The translations under genes were made by a program, and so were the position numbers. The notes below the pieces were generated by a model. That model saw nothing but the letters and a program-made list of their open reading frames with translations, ran no database searches and was not told where the DNA came from. Source: Siphonodentalium dalli (Eukaryota; Mollusca; Scaphopoda; Gadilida; Siphonodentaliidae). Taken from it: DNA of 64,000 bases. The stretch is taken from positions 216,087,982-216,151,981 of the forward strand of contig CP136063.1 in assembly GCA_032622095.1 (NCBI GenBank), read 5' to 3'. Positions 32,108-43,710 of the stretch are shown here, in pieces (the first letter of the stretch is position 1; every line of letters starts with the position of its first letter).

Positions 32108-32620
32108 GTTGACATCTAGTATTACTTAGACATTTCAACTTTCCACATTCCAAATCGCTCCATAGTCTGTAACACATGAAATTATCCCCTCTCCATGTTG
32201 AGCTACATTGTCATTCATACTTTCATTGTTTTACTATCTATTATAAAATTTATGTTTTTTCGCATGAACCCACTTCGAAGGCCTTGAGTCCCTTATTATA
32301 GTGCAACTAGTAAGTAAATGATAAATGTATACTGTACTATACAATCCTCTGAGGTTTTAATATCATGGATTATCTAAGATGAAAAGAGCAAAAACAAAAC
32401 ACTACCAAAGGCCACACCAATATAATAGCCTGATTTATGAACATTTTAATGAAAAAAAAGTTGATGCACGAGGGAATATTCAAAAGAAATATTCAAAATC
32501 ACCCCATTATTGGCCATTAACAAACATTGAAACTGTACATGATTTTTAAAAATGTTATGTTTTATTCAAGTTTCAAAAATAAACAGATCCATGCATTTAT
32601 TCCTTATAATTTATAATAGT
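32108..32620. other. Unassigned spacer
   Basis: No gene, hairpin or tandem repeat recognised. Confidence 0.35.
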
Positions 32621-33085
32621 TTAACCCTTTCTATACTAAATACTCATTGATGAGTAGTTCCCTTAGGAAATGTTCAGATAATAAGTTCAACAAACGACCA
32701 TCTAAATATTTCCCTCCAATGAATATGAATCATTTATCTGTGACCCAAATAACAACTAAGCCATCAAAAATCAGCGTGCGATTGACTGGAAAACATGAAA
32801 TTAAATTTTGCCTTGAAAAGTCAAACTGTACCATAATCCTTTCATGACAGGAGCTGCGCTGGTGCAGCATTGAATATCTTGTGCCAGTGCATTCTCTTAT
32901 ATATTCGAGTCTCCCAAATTGAGCCTCGCATTTATAAGAAAATGACTGGTTTACAAGGTCAAGGTAAATATTGTTAGGCCAATGTATTCTTTTATTTTTG
33001 TGAGGCTCCCTATAAGAGAATGCATTGGCAGAGGGTTTTTCGCAAAATTTCAGGAAGCTCCAGTTATGGAAGGGTTTTAAAGCTA
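32621..33085. mobile_element. Family C element joined to a family B element
   Basis: Family C starts with TTAA at 32621 and CCCTTTCTATACTAAATACT. From about 32833 a family B element follows (CCTTTCATGACAGGAGCTGC, CATTCTCTTATAT hairpins, CTCCAGTTATGGAAGGG) ending near 33077 at TTTTAA. The second half of family C is not found afterwards. Confidence 0.65.
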
Positions 33086-33280
33086 TTTTTCAAGTCCTTA
33101 TGTTCCATTTGTATAAGGTATATGCGGAAGAGCAAACAATCTAATATAGGCCATTAAAATCCACGGGTATAATTGGATTATCATAAAATATTTTCTGTTT
33201 ATGACCCAAAGGTCTCATTTCTGCTTCAAAATTGATCTAATAATGCCTAGTAATAGAAATAACACATAGAGATACCAAAT

Positions 33281-33663
33281 GGCTGAATGAGGTCCCCAGA
33301 GGGTGAATTTAGTGACACTATCACGCATTCTGCTTAGGCCTTATCTGCTGTGGGAGACATAGACTCAGATTGAAGTTCCCAAATGGTGAATATTGTGATG
33401 TACATGTACACCCATTGGGAACCTTGATTATGAAATGTGTCATCTGCCAATTTGGGGATATAGAGAAATTAAACTAAAAAAGAAATAGAATCTATGTGAA
33501 GAAGTTTCTTTAGAAAATTGATAATAAAGAAACTTTCCAGAGTAGATGAGGCCTAAGCAGAATGAGTATCCGGAGGGTGAATTTAGTGATGCTAGCCTGC
33601 TCACTAAATTCACCCTCTGGGGACCTCATTCTGCAAATAACAGGCACACTAAACTCAGGCTTG
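33281..33663. mobile_element. Family G element, long form, left end eroded
   Basis: GAATGAGGTCCCCAGAGGGT, TGAATTTAGTGA and CATTCTGCAAATAACAGGCA, plus an inner arm with TCATCTGCCAATTTGGGGAT. The right end ACTCAGGCTTG is partly changed. Confidence 0.65.
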
Positions 33664-34071
33664 GATGCGGGAGGTATCCACCAGCCCAATTGTATCTTCA
33701 ACACTCATTCCACAGAAAGTTTTAGGCCAAGTCTCTATACTGTATAGTGAGTGAAATTTAGATGTGAGGAAGTGTCTATTGAAAAATGACAAATCTGATA
33801 GATTGGGTCAGTCAGATTGACGACTGTGTCATACACGCTATCAAAGGTACATTTTGCATTCAGCCGCTACTAAACAATCGACCCGGTTTATAAAATAAAC
33901 TCAATTTGTCAATACAAACCCAGTTGTCTCATTTTATGTTTCGTTTTCCAGCACCTGGGACACATTTCTGTACCTACTTAACTGTAATTCTTGTAAAATC
34001 TGATACAATATTCACAATTACCATGTTTGATTTCAGTATTTACTGAAAACAAAAATCAAAGTGAGCACAGA

Positions 34072-34532
34072 TTAACCCTTTACCCAACAGAAGGGCCCTG
34101 TGCCAATGCATTCTCTTATATATGCGAGTCGACCATAGGTCGCCTCGCATATATAAGAGAATGCATTGGCTTAACACATATTAAAAATGATAAAATTGTC
34201 AAAGAATGTAGAAAAATATTATAAAAATTGTTAAAAAATGTAAGAAAAAATTATAAAATTGTTAAAGAATGTAAGAAAAAATGGTAAAAAGTGTAAAAAA
34301 AGAGACTTTTTTTAGGCCAATGCATTCTCTTATATATGCGAGGCGACCTATTTTATAATTTTTTCTTACATTTTTTAACACAGGGCATAACTGTAACCAT
34401 CACAATGTGGTCAATGAGCCGGTTCCAATGATATCCATATTTGTATGGTTTTATTGAGACAGACCCAAGATAATTTAGGCTGTTGAAGCTTTATTTGGCC
34501 GGTTTTGGCCGGTTTGTTGGGTAAAGGGTTAA
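34072..34532. mobile_element. TTAA-flanked MITE, family E, copy 2 with rearranged cassette
   Basis: TTAA at 34072-34075 and 34529-34532. Its unique arm matches the first copy in reverse orientation (GATATCCATATTTGTATGG, TTTGGCCGGTTTTGGCCGG). The second hairpin of the cassette is broken: after GAGGCGACCTAT the expected return arm is replaced by TTTATAATTTTTTCTTACAT, which complements the spacer inside the same element. Confidence 0.8.
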
Positions 34533-34676
34533 CTAAAGATACATAATCCGAATTAATGCTCCTAAATTACTATTTTTTTGGCTTTGGGGTAAAATATATT
34601 AGATTTGAGTCGAGGAACCCACCCATCAAAGCTCAGAGCGTTGTTGATAGTGGTTAGCATTATTTTTTGGTAATTA
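34533..34676. repeat. Dispersed repeat, left part (paralogue at 47581-47960)
   Basis: AAAGATACATAATCCGAATT and TTTGGCTTTGGGGTAAAATA match 47586-47640. The repeat resumes after the inserted element at 35334. Confidence 0.65.
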
Positions 34677-35331
34677 CTGTATACACCCGTCAGTAAGCCC
34701 ATCCTCGAAGATAAGCCCAGTCTGGGTTTTTTACCCTAAACGAAACATGGGGTGGTCCTCGTAGATAAGGCCACCCCCATTTTTGAGCATTTGGAAGGTG
34801 AATACAATCATGTGTTTCTATCCTGTAGAATAGAAGATACTCAAGCAAATCTGTGCTTTTATAATTTGTCCAGTTTCTTAAATAATAGAGATGTATAATA
34901 GTATACACTGTGTTAATATTGTTCTGAATTATACACATCTTATTCTATTCTATTCTATTCTTAGTTGTTGGGTCGGTCAAAGCGGTTTCATATCAATAAC
35001 ATCAAAGGATGTGGCATTTATTATTCACACCTCTTTCAGATTAAAGCCAATGGGATGAGGAGTAATGACTTGGTGTTTTTGTAGGATCCTTTAATAATGC
35101 AGAAGTGTGATGTGTGTTCACCACTTCTCACTGTTGTGTTTTTATAAGAATTAGCTTGATTAATAAGCATTAGTGAAAAACATGATGGTAGCCTTTGGTA
35201 GGTGACCGTAGGTCAGTACCTGAAGGCTAACTTAATTTTTGCACAGGGAGGTCCTCATGAGTAAGCCCAGTACCCACTTTTTGACCAAAAATGTGCACGA
35301 GCCCCCCGGGCTTACTGACGGGTGTGTACAG
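34677..35331. mobile_element. 655-bp TIR element at TA, with paralogous empty site
   Basis: The ends CTGTATACACCCGTCAGTAA and TTACTGACGGGTGTGTACAG are inverted, with TA at 34675-34676 and 35332-35333. The related sequence near 47866-47890 reads straight through the site. Inside is a short TATTC microsatellite (about 34940-34962). No transposase was seen; the TA target suggests Tc1/mariner or a relative. Confidence 0.8.
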
Positions 35332-35333
35332 TA

Positions 35334-36085
35334 ATCGATTCTGATAACTAACGCATCTTTTGAAGAAATGTTGTTGTTGTTGGAATCTGATAATACGAAT
35401 CTGATTGTGTACCGTTAATGAGTTTGAATTGCATTGGTAATGAAATTGACGTGTGACAAGTCAAACTACATCACAGTATTGCAGCTATGGCATTCCAAGA
35501 ATGGGGTGGTAGGAAAACAGTCATTTATGACTATATCACCCCTGACTATATATACATTATATATATTCTATTATATCTATTTGTATTTGTACTTTTCAAG
35601 TTTATATTGTAAATAAAATTACCCTATCCTTTCCTTCCAAGAAAAAATGCATTGATAGGAAGTCTTGATAACTGGAATAACTTGAATATGCTTGCATATA
35701 GGCGATGATATAGCTAACTCACATTGACAGTGTCAAAATGAGTATCAGACATGCTCTGTAATCACTTGAATGCAGTTTGGTCCCAAATCCCGTTCACAGT
35801 AGTTATAGTCATACAACCATTCTTGGCGTGCATTTTTCTACACTGCCAAATTTCAAAACAAAATGGAGCTAATTCAAAGATATTTTATTAGTTCTTCATT
35901 CCACCAAGTGGACCAGATATTTAATCTTGTCAATAGTAATTTGGTAAAATTTTTGGTTTCTGACTGAAAACTCGTTTGATTTTATCTTAAACAGAGTTGG
36001 TATGTGTGTTTCTCAGCCAAGCATGAATATGGGTTCCGTCCAATTTATGAGGTACAGCCCTTTTATGACTTAGAATTCACCTGAC
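35334..36085. other. Remainder of dispersed repeat, then unassigned sequence
   Basis: 35334-35400 continues the repeat shared with 47.9 kb (GATTCTGATAACT). Beyond it nothing is recognised. Confidence 0.4.
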
Positions 36086-36299
36086 TTAACCCTTTGAGTG
36101 CCAGGTCCGATTTTTGTATCAACCCATATACCCTGTGCCAATGCATTCTCTTATATATGCGAGTCGACCATAGGTCGCCTCGCATATATAAGAGAATGCA
36201 TTGGCCTAACAATTTTAATAAGTTTTTTTTTTTTAGGGCCGATTTTACAGACCGTAAATTAGGGCTGATGAGATCGGCCCCTGGCACTGAAAGGGTTAA
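36086..36299. mobile_element. TTAA-flanked MITE, family D with hairpin cassette
   Basis: TTAA at 36086-36089 and 36296-36299. The left end is CCCTTTGAGTGCCAGGTCCG. The right end, read inwards, is CCCTTTCAGTGCCAGGGGCC. Between them is one CCCTGTGCCAATGCATTCTC hairpin (36130-36206), the same module found in families B and E. Confidence 0.8.
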
Positions 36300-36889
36300 T
36301 AACCATTTTATAAGTAAACTAACAGGTGTATTTAGCCATGCCCCAGTGATACTCTTGTTATATATACTGTGTAGGCCACTGTGTGCAGCTTTTTTACTGC
36401 CTAATATAAAGTTGAAATTGACACGTACACTCAAATTGATCTAGTGCATGTGGCGTCATAAATTTTTCATTTTTCATTGGCTAGCAGAAAGTGTGCACGC
36501 GATGAACATGCACACTCCTTGGCAGCTCATGGTAGTTGGTTTCATGTTACAGTGAAATTACAATAGCTACCATGAAATAACAAAATAATTTTTCTCTGTA
36601 GCTTCGAAGAAATACATATGACGATCTACATTCGGTAATTTGCATGCATATATAATAAATTGATTTATTACACCCATATATGCGATTTCCATTGAAAACT
36701 CGTGATGTTAAACTAAATTGATGCAGAAGTTTAATAAATAGAGCAAACTCGAGGCAAGAGACGTTTAGGTAAGAAACTCGTGCTTGTTTCTTAGCAACGT
36801 CTCTCACCTCTCGTGAAGTATTTAACATAATTCTCGGAACCAATTGATTACTCTCTATATCTCAACTTGTCAACCCTTCACTATATAGC
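36300..36889. other. Unassigned spacer
   Basis: No gene or repeat recognised; short frames on the minus strand (36547-36843) lack any domain. Confidence 0.35.
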
Positions 36890-36988
36890 TACAGTAATGC
36901 CCTAAATAATCGACTCCTTAACCACAGCATAATTCTGGGTAATAATTCTGCTCTGGTTAAGGAGTTGATTATTTTGGGCATTACTGTA
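36890..36988. mobile_element. Family A MITE, short internal-deletion form
   Basis: TA-bordered CAGTAATGCCCTAAATAATC ends with only about 40 bp of each arm kept (CCACAGCATAATTCTGGGTA). Confidence 0.8.
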
Positions 36989-37732
36989 AATCTCCTCAGA
37001 TCGGGGGAAAACACACTTTAGTAGTGATGTCCTAACCAATCGAGTAGGTCACTTCAGATTTTGTTTGGGGACATGTCCTTGACCTGTCACTTATAATCAG
37101 GCTTCTGCAGCAATCCTAATGGTTCTTTTCTGCAAAATTTATTCTCAACTTTATCAATATATTATTTTGTTAAGACATCTATCCCATTCATGTCAAGCAT
37201 ATTTGTTCATGATTTTGTTACCGGTATATGTTTTTCATTTTTCATCAAAACTATTCAACTTTGGTCTAAATTACTGTATATTTAAAATCCGAATGTAATT
37301 ACATGTCATACTTACATATGGACAATATTTGTCTGAAACAAATAAATCATCATCATTGTGATTGCTGTGATTAATTTATAAAAATAATGCAATAAATTTG
37401 GCCGATATATTCATTAATTTATTATTAATTCTTCACTCCCATATGTAACAAATTTGACTCAATCTATGAAAGTTATTACTTGGTGAATATGTACATGATT
37501 TATTCAAAAAGTTGGCTTTAAATATCCTGTACATATCACGAGACCCATGTGAGTCTATATTACCATATTACCATTGGGTCCAGTGTTGGTTCAGGAAAAT
37601 ATTTGCACACACAGGGCTGATTTTATTTTTTGCAGCAATCTGGGTACCCACCACCCCCCTCATTTCAATTGACTTTACCAAGCTTTTCCAGACTGTTCCC
37701 TCACTCATATCCACTCTGATCCTACCTAGTTA
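36989..37732. other. Intergenic stretch without recognised gene
   Basis: AT-rich; nothing recognised. Confidence 0.35.
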
Positions 37733-38306
37733 TACCCCCCGCAACGAAGTTAGGGGTGGTATACTGGAGTCAGCGTGTCCGTCCATCCCTGGACACAAAT
37801 TTGTCCGGAGTTTTTCTCAGTCCTTGAAACTTTGCACAGACATCAACCATCATGGGAACCTGTGCGCCTGCGATTATGACGTCTGTCCGACCTTTTTTGG
37901 TGGAGTTATCCCCCTTTTTCGACTTAGAATTTTTTTGCAACATGTATACTTTTGTCCGAGCTTTTGTTCCTACATTTTTAGGTCAATTATTTTTAAACGT
38001 GGCACAGATGTTTAGTATCATGGGAACTTGTGCACCTGCGATTATGACGTCTGTCCGACATGTTTTGGTGGAGTCATGCCCCATTTTCGAGACTTAGAAA
38101 TTGTTTCGCAACATGCATAATTTTGTTCAAGCTTTTATTCCTACATTTTTCAGTCAGTAGGTTTAAGATTAGGGTTATGGTTGTACACCTGCAATGGGAA
38201 TTGTTATTTTATTATTTTAACTAAATGTTTACTGACATGTGAAACATCTTAGTATTTTAAAAACAGGGGGGTATCCGTAGTCCCATTGGGACAGTCACAC
38301 CTCTAG
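37733..38306 (+). repeat. Dispersed repeat L, forward copy
   Basis: It runs from TATACCCCCCGCAACGAAGT to GGGACAGTCACACCTCTAGT with internal blocks AATTTGTCCGGAGTTTTTCT and TGACGTCTGTCCGACCTTTT; one internal segment is duplicated (37850-37990 and 38010-38140). An inverted copy lies at 42384-42843. Confidence 0.75.
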
Positions 38307-38929
38307 TTATATTTAGAAATCATCAGTAAGAAGTTCAAAGTTCAACTTGACTGAAAAAATCACAGCACATGTGGGATTTGGATAATTGTGATCATATTAG
38401 GGGTTGCTTTCCGATAGTGTTTTGTTGTATTCATCATGATAGTAATCCTTTAAAGATAGTGTATATCTTCCGGGCGACAATAAAAACATATTTTTATGCC
38501 CACAAAAAACATATTTGGGAGCATATAGTGTTTGTCTTTTCTGTCCGTCCGTACATCTGTAAGATTTTAGGTGTCCGGTCCACAACATTGCAATGCTTTA
38601 CTGGATTCTGATGAAACTTGCCACAGTTCAAGGTCATTCTCTCGATTAACTCACCAGACACTACCCTTCATGTTTGCTCCATAACTTTTGTTTACATCAC
38701 ATGATTTCAACGAAACAAGGCGTGATGGTTAACCTGAGGTTGACTCTGTGTAGCTTTATGTGTGCATTGTAATTTGTCAAAGGTCAAATGTGATCCAATG
38801 CATTAAAAGACTCAACGAATTGCAACTATTTTAGTGAATGTGTCAATAACACTGTAGCTCAACTTGGAAATGGGATCATGCCATATATTTCAGTCCATAG
38901 AGCGATAGGAACTCGGACAGTTTATATGC
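38307..38929. other. Unassigned spacer
   Basis: A segment with TTTCTGTCCGTCCGTACATC near 38540 looks like another dispersed repeat fragment; no gene seen. Confidence 0.35.
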
Positions 38930-39200
38930 TTAAGTAACTAGAGGTTACCCTGCGAAGGATTTAGTCACGCAAAGAGTAAAATCCAAGATGGCCGTTTGCG
39001 GCCATGTTTTTTCAATGAAATACAGAAAATGTTTATGTTCTCTCATCTAGTGGTCACCCAAAAGATCATTATGAGGCTTGGTGATGATCCGATGAGGGAT
39101 GTGGTTTGTAGGGTGTGCCAAAGAATTAAGTCATGCTAAGAGTAAACTCCAAGATGGCTGCCAGCGTCCATGTTTTTCATCGAAAATTTTTCAAATTTTA
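38930..39200 (-). repeat. One to two inverted units of the 30-kb tandem repeat
   Basis: The reverse complement contains AAACCACATCCCTCATCGGA, CATCTTGGATTTTACTCTTT and related blocks of the array at 30030-30790. Confidence 0.65.
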
Positions 39201-39719
39201 TTTTTATTATTAATAAAGTTTTATTGACCCAACATGAATACAATGCATGGAATACCAATTGGTGGTATTAAAAAAATGATAAGTTACATAGTTATAGTGA
39301 GTCGCATAACAACATAAACAAGACAGTCAAAGACTGTGGGGTCGCTCACCAGACTGATAAGACTGGGACTCTGGAGACCACAACAGTCAGAACTTTTCAT
39401 AATCACTTTAAAAGAATCTAAACAGGATATGTGGCTAGAGAGGCTTCATGTATGTAGATCAGTGAATATCTACCTTTAAATTACCAACTGTACACTACTG
39501 ATCACCCCCTCCTCCTCCAGCTCAATTGTTGGAAATTTCCAATCTCACAAGCGCCTTTTTATAAAACCATTTAGATATGTTTAAAGCCCAATTATTCATG
39601 GACCCAAAAACACTATATGTATGTCAGATTAATCAGTCAGGTAGTTCCAAGGTAGATGTTTTAATGAATTTTGTATTTTAATGATTTTATTAGACACAAA
39701 AGTCTTGTATTACTATAGA
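39201..39719. other. Unassigned spacer
   Basis: Nothing recognised. Confidence 0.35.
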
Positions 39720-40812
39720 GGCATACAGTTATTTAACCTGGTGACCCCATCTGAATAAATTTGAATCCCAGACACCAAAGAACCCTTCATACTAAATATC
39801 AGTAAAATAAACCTGATGGTCCGTGTGAAGGAAGCATATTAAGAGGAAAATTGTCCTTTGCTTGGCCCCTATTTGACCAGGTGACCCCATTTGAACAAAT
39901 CTGAACTACAGTCACCAAAGGACCGACCCTTCATACCAAATATGAACCCATTCAACCTGATGGTACATGAGAAGTCGTTTTTAAGAATGACTATGGAGGG
40001 CAAGAGTTATGGCCCTGGCTTCACAACCATTTGACGGAGTGACCTCATGTGAACAAATCTGAATGTGAGTCACATAGGGAACATCCACACCAAATATGAA
40101 CCCATTCAGTCTTATGATCTAGAGAAGATGTTCAAAGAATTGTTGACAGATGGATGGACGGACAGACAGATGAACAGGTGACAGATGAGAAGTGATGACT
40201 ATAGCCTCGTCTCAGGTGAGCTTCAAAATTACATTTCATTGAACAAATCTGTCAATCAAAGGTCAAAATGCAAAAATGTAATTTTTTTTAGAGTTATGTC
40301 CCTGGCTCTGCCCCTATTTGAACCAGTGACCCAATTTGAACAAATCTTAACCACAGTCACCCAAGGTCCCTCCGTACCAAATTATATTATAAGCTAAATC
40401 GGCCCAATTTATTTTGAGAAGAAGTCATTCTAAGAATTACTATGAGTTATGGCCCTGGTTTCTCAACTAGTTGACCGGGTGACCTCATTTGAACAAATCT
40501 GAACACCAGTCACCCAATGACCCTCCATACCAAATATTAGCTAAATCGGCCCAATGGTTCTGGACAAGAAGTCGTAAGAATTACTGTGGAGGAAGAGTTA
40601 TGGCCCTGGTTTCGCAACTATTTGACCCAGTGACCTCATTTGAACAAATCTGAATGAGAGTCACCTGGGGAACATCCACACCAAATATGAACCAATTCGG
40701 TCTTACAGTTCCAGAGGAGAAGATGTTCAAAGAATTGTTGACGGATGGACGGATGACGGATGAGGAGTGATGACTATAGCTCAACCGGAGACTTCGTCTC
40801 AGGTGAGCTAAA
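39720..40812. repeat. Two composite repeat copies with about 150-bp internal units
   Basis: Units carry TGACCTCATTTGAACAAATC, TGAACACCAGTCACC, ACCAAATATGAACCCATTC and AGAGTTATGGCCCTGG. Each copy (about 39720-40232 and 40300-40812) ends with GACGGATGAGGAGTGATGAC, ATAGC and TCGTCTCAGGTGAGCT. This end resembles repeat tails I recall from mollusc genomes. Confidence 0.7.
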
Positions 40813-41129
40813 AAGTGTGTAGAATAGAGGTTAGAACTCCGTGAGCAGTTAAGTATAAAGTGTGATAGTGGAATACGTTCCTATTGTTATTGTATAAATA
40901 CTTTTTCTATTATTCATTCATATTGATTGTTATTTTGATTGACTGCATAAATCGTAAATGGTTCACCATTTTACTGCCTCTTCCATCATAATTCTGTTGC
41001 ATATATTTATTCGGTCATGCTTGGTGTTCCAGATAAAACAAGCAGTCGCAGACAGCGGTATCCCACGCCGAATTGTGCAGTTGGGGAAGTGCATTCTCAA
41101 TAATGTTTGCGTTCTCAGTATGTGCTAAA
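40813..41129. other. Short unassigned spacer
   Basis: Nothing recognised. Confidence 0.35.
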
Positions 41130-41850
41130 CAAGAGGTGGGATTTTGTCAAAAAGCCTGGCTTGCGAACTCATTTTAGGTACTGGTCATGGGAACGAATAT
41201 ACCAAAAATCTTTTAAATCCGTTGACATTTGTGGAAATGAGCCGTGACGTCGTCAATTTGCACACACAAAAATAAACAAAGTCCAATAACTCTGCTGAAA
41301 ATATCCGGCCGGACCTGGTTTGCGAACTCGTTCTAGATACTGGTCATGTGAACTCATATACCAAAAATCTTTGAAATCCGTTGATATTTGTGGAAATGAG
41401 CCCTGTGACGTCGTCTATTTGCTATTTGGAATATTCAACAAAAATAATAAACAAAGTCCAATAACTCCGGTAAAAATATCCGGCTGGACCTGGCTTGCGA
41501 ACTCATTCTAGGTAATGGTCAGGTGAACTCATATACCAAATATCTTTGAAATCCGTTGAGATTTGTGGAAATGAGCCCTGTGAAGTCGTCGAATTGCTAT
41601 TTGGTAAATTCGACAAAAATAATAAACAAAGTCCAATAACTCCGGTAAATATATCCGGCCGGAGCTGGCTTGCGAACTCATTCTAGGTAATCGTCAGGTG
41701 AACTCATATACCACAAATCGTTGAAATCCGTTGACATTTTTTCAAGTTATGACATTTTTTCAAGTTATGACTCTTACAAATTCGGGACAGACGGATGGAC
41801 GGACCATTACTATATCCCCCGCAAATTTTAAATTTGGCGGGGGATAATAA
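41130..41850. repeat. Tandem array, about 175 bp period, four units
   Basis: Units have GGCTTGCGAACTCATTCTAG, GAACTCATATACCAAAAATC, GAAATCCGTTGA and TTTGTGGAAATGAGCC. It ends with GACGGATGGACGGACCATTA and an inverted AATTT pair (CCCCCGCAAATTTTAAATTT). Confidence 0.8.
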
Positions 41851-42049
41851 TGTAGATCCTTTGTAAACTCATCTATTAGACTCATCGGAGGATCTGGTAT
41901 ATCTAATATTATAGAATGTAATTTTTGACATCATCCCGAGATTTCACTAATGTAATTCTATTGTTCAAATTTGATAGCTCCTATCAAGAGATGATCAAAA
42001 ACATGCCTGTAAATTTTCAACACAATACTCCAATAAATGTGGGCGAAAT

Positions 42050-42190
42050 TGATGATGCCAATCTAGAGGTAACCCCGATGATCCATATGAAGTTTGGTGA
42101 CGATCAGATAAGGGAATGTGGTCTGTAGGGTGTGGCAAAGGATTCAGTCTGCAAAGAGTAAAATCCAAGATGGCTGCTGGTCACACACGC
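42050..42190 (-). repeat. Single inverted unit of the 30-kb tandem repeat
   Basis: The reverse complement has CAGCCATCTTGGATTTTACT, CACACCCTACAGACCACAT and CACCAAACTTCATATGGATC. Confidence 0.7.
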
Positions 42191-42383
42191 ACGCATGACA
42201 GATATCAAGCCATGGCAATAGCTCAAACTAATAATATTGTGTATATTATTTGTCTATAAACCAAGCGTAATTCGCAGTGAAATCTGTTTGTTGAAATGAA
42301 ATTTGACTTTATTGAGGGTGCCAACAAGATACAGTTTCCCCTCTGAAAGTTACTTCGAGATCGCCTGAAGTTTCTGTTATAAA

Positions 42384-42843
42384 CTAGAGGTGTGACTGTC
42401 CCACTGGGATTAAGGATACCCCAGACAAAGGTATACCCCTGTATTAAACATTTTCAATAAGTCAAAAAATGGGAAAGGCTTGACAAAAAAAGTTGAACAG
42501 ACCTCATAATTGCAGGTGCGCAGTTTCCCATGGTACTTAATACCTGTGCCAAGTTTTAAAACAATTGATAAACAAAATTTAGGAATAAAAGTTCGGATAA
42601 AGGTATAACCCTGTATTGAAAATGTTCTAAGTCGAAAAAGGGGGATAACTCCACAAAAAGTCGGACAGACCTCATAATCACGGGTACACATTGTGGGGTG
42701 TTGATGTCTGTGCCAAGTTTCATGGAAAATTATTAAAAAAAACAACTGAGAAAAATCCAGACAAATTTGTGCCCACGGACGGATGAACGGACAAGCTGAT
42801 TCCAGTACCCCCCCCCAACAACTTTGTTGCGGGGGGGTATAAA
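42384..42843 (-). repeat. Dispersed repeat L, inverted copy
   Basis: Starts CTAGAGGTGTGACTGTCCCA and ends ACAACTTTGTTGCGGGGGGG, the complement of the two ends of the copy at 37733-38306. It lacks part of the inner duplication. Confidence 0.75.
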
Positions 42844-43052
42844 AATAGCCTGTAAGACTGTCCAGAAAGTTTGTGTGCATCATACCAGAAAAATCTAAAT
42901 AAAATCATATTAATTGACAGAAGAGTATTCAGACAGGTGTCTTAGATTCATATTTATTATTTTATACCACCGAATCTATTATAAAACTTTCTAGGAAGAG
43001 AAACACTATCTTTAAATGGCGCATTTCATCCATTCACAGTCGAACTGCCCCT

Positions 43053-43489
43053 TTGGCCCTTTCTACACTAAATACTCATTGACGAGTAGTTCCCATAGGA
43101 TATGTTCAGGTAATAAATTCAATGTTGTTTGTTGAACTTATTATATGAACATTTCCCTCCAATAAATTGGATTCTGCACACCAATGTATACTTTTATAAC
43201 TGAGTGGGAGAATCCATTAACACTTTCATGACGTGAGCTCCGCTGGTGCAGTATTTAAGATCCTGTGCCAGTGCATTCTCTTATATATGAAAGTTTCACG
43301 AAGGGAGCCTCGCATATATATATATACAAGATAATGCACTGGTTTACAAGTTCAAGGTAATTATTGTTAGGTCAATGCATTCTCTTATATATTTGAGGCT
43401 CGCATATATAAAAGAATGAACTGGCACAGGGTTTTTGCTAAATTTCAGGAAGCTTCAGTCGTGGAAGGGTTAAGTATAGAAAGGGTTAG
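43053..43489. mobile_element. Family C MITE with family B inserted
   Basis: Ends CCCTTTCTACACTAAATACT and AGTATAGAAAGGG with decayed TTAA borders (TTGG, TTAG). Its AATCCATTTAGTATAG sequence is split by a family B element with TTAA on both sides (43217-43473). Confidence 0.8.
43217..43473. mobile_element. Family B double-hairpin MITE
   Basis: TTAA at 43217-43220 and 43470-43473. Outer ends ACTTTCATGACGTGAGCTCC and GCTTCAGTCGTGGAAGGG, with two CATTCTCTTATATAT hairpins inside. Confidence 0.85.
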
Positions 43490-43710
43490 TAGGGATAAAT
43501 TTCAAGTAGAAACAAATTTACATTCTGAAAACTCAAGCTTTTTATTTAGATGATTCATTCAATGATGATTATCAATATGTAATTCAGTAAAAAACTCGAG
43601 GTTTCATGTAAATTCAGTAATAAACTGGAGATTTCAAGTAAAATTATTGCCTGAAATTGAACCTAAAATATATACTGCATATATACTGGCCCATGCATGG
43701 AAATTCAATA

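Noticed and set aside
37512-38015. 167-codon frame
   Set aside because: Most of it is repeat L, which also gives a frame in its inverted copy at 42410-42883; likely repeat-derived.
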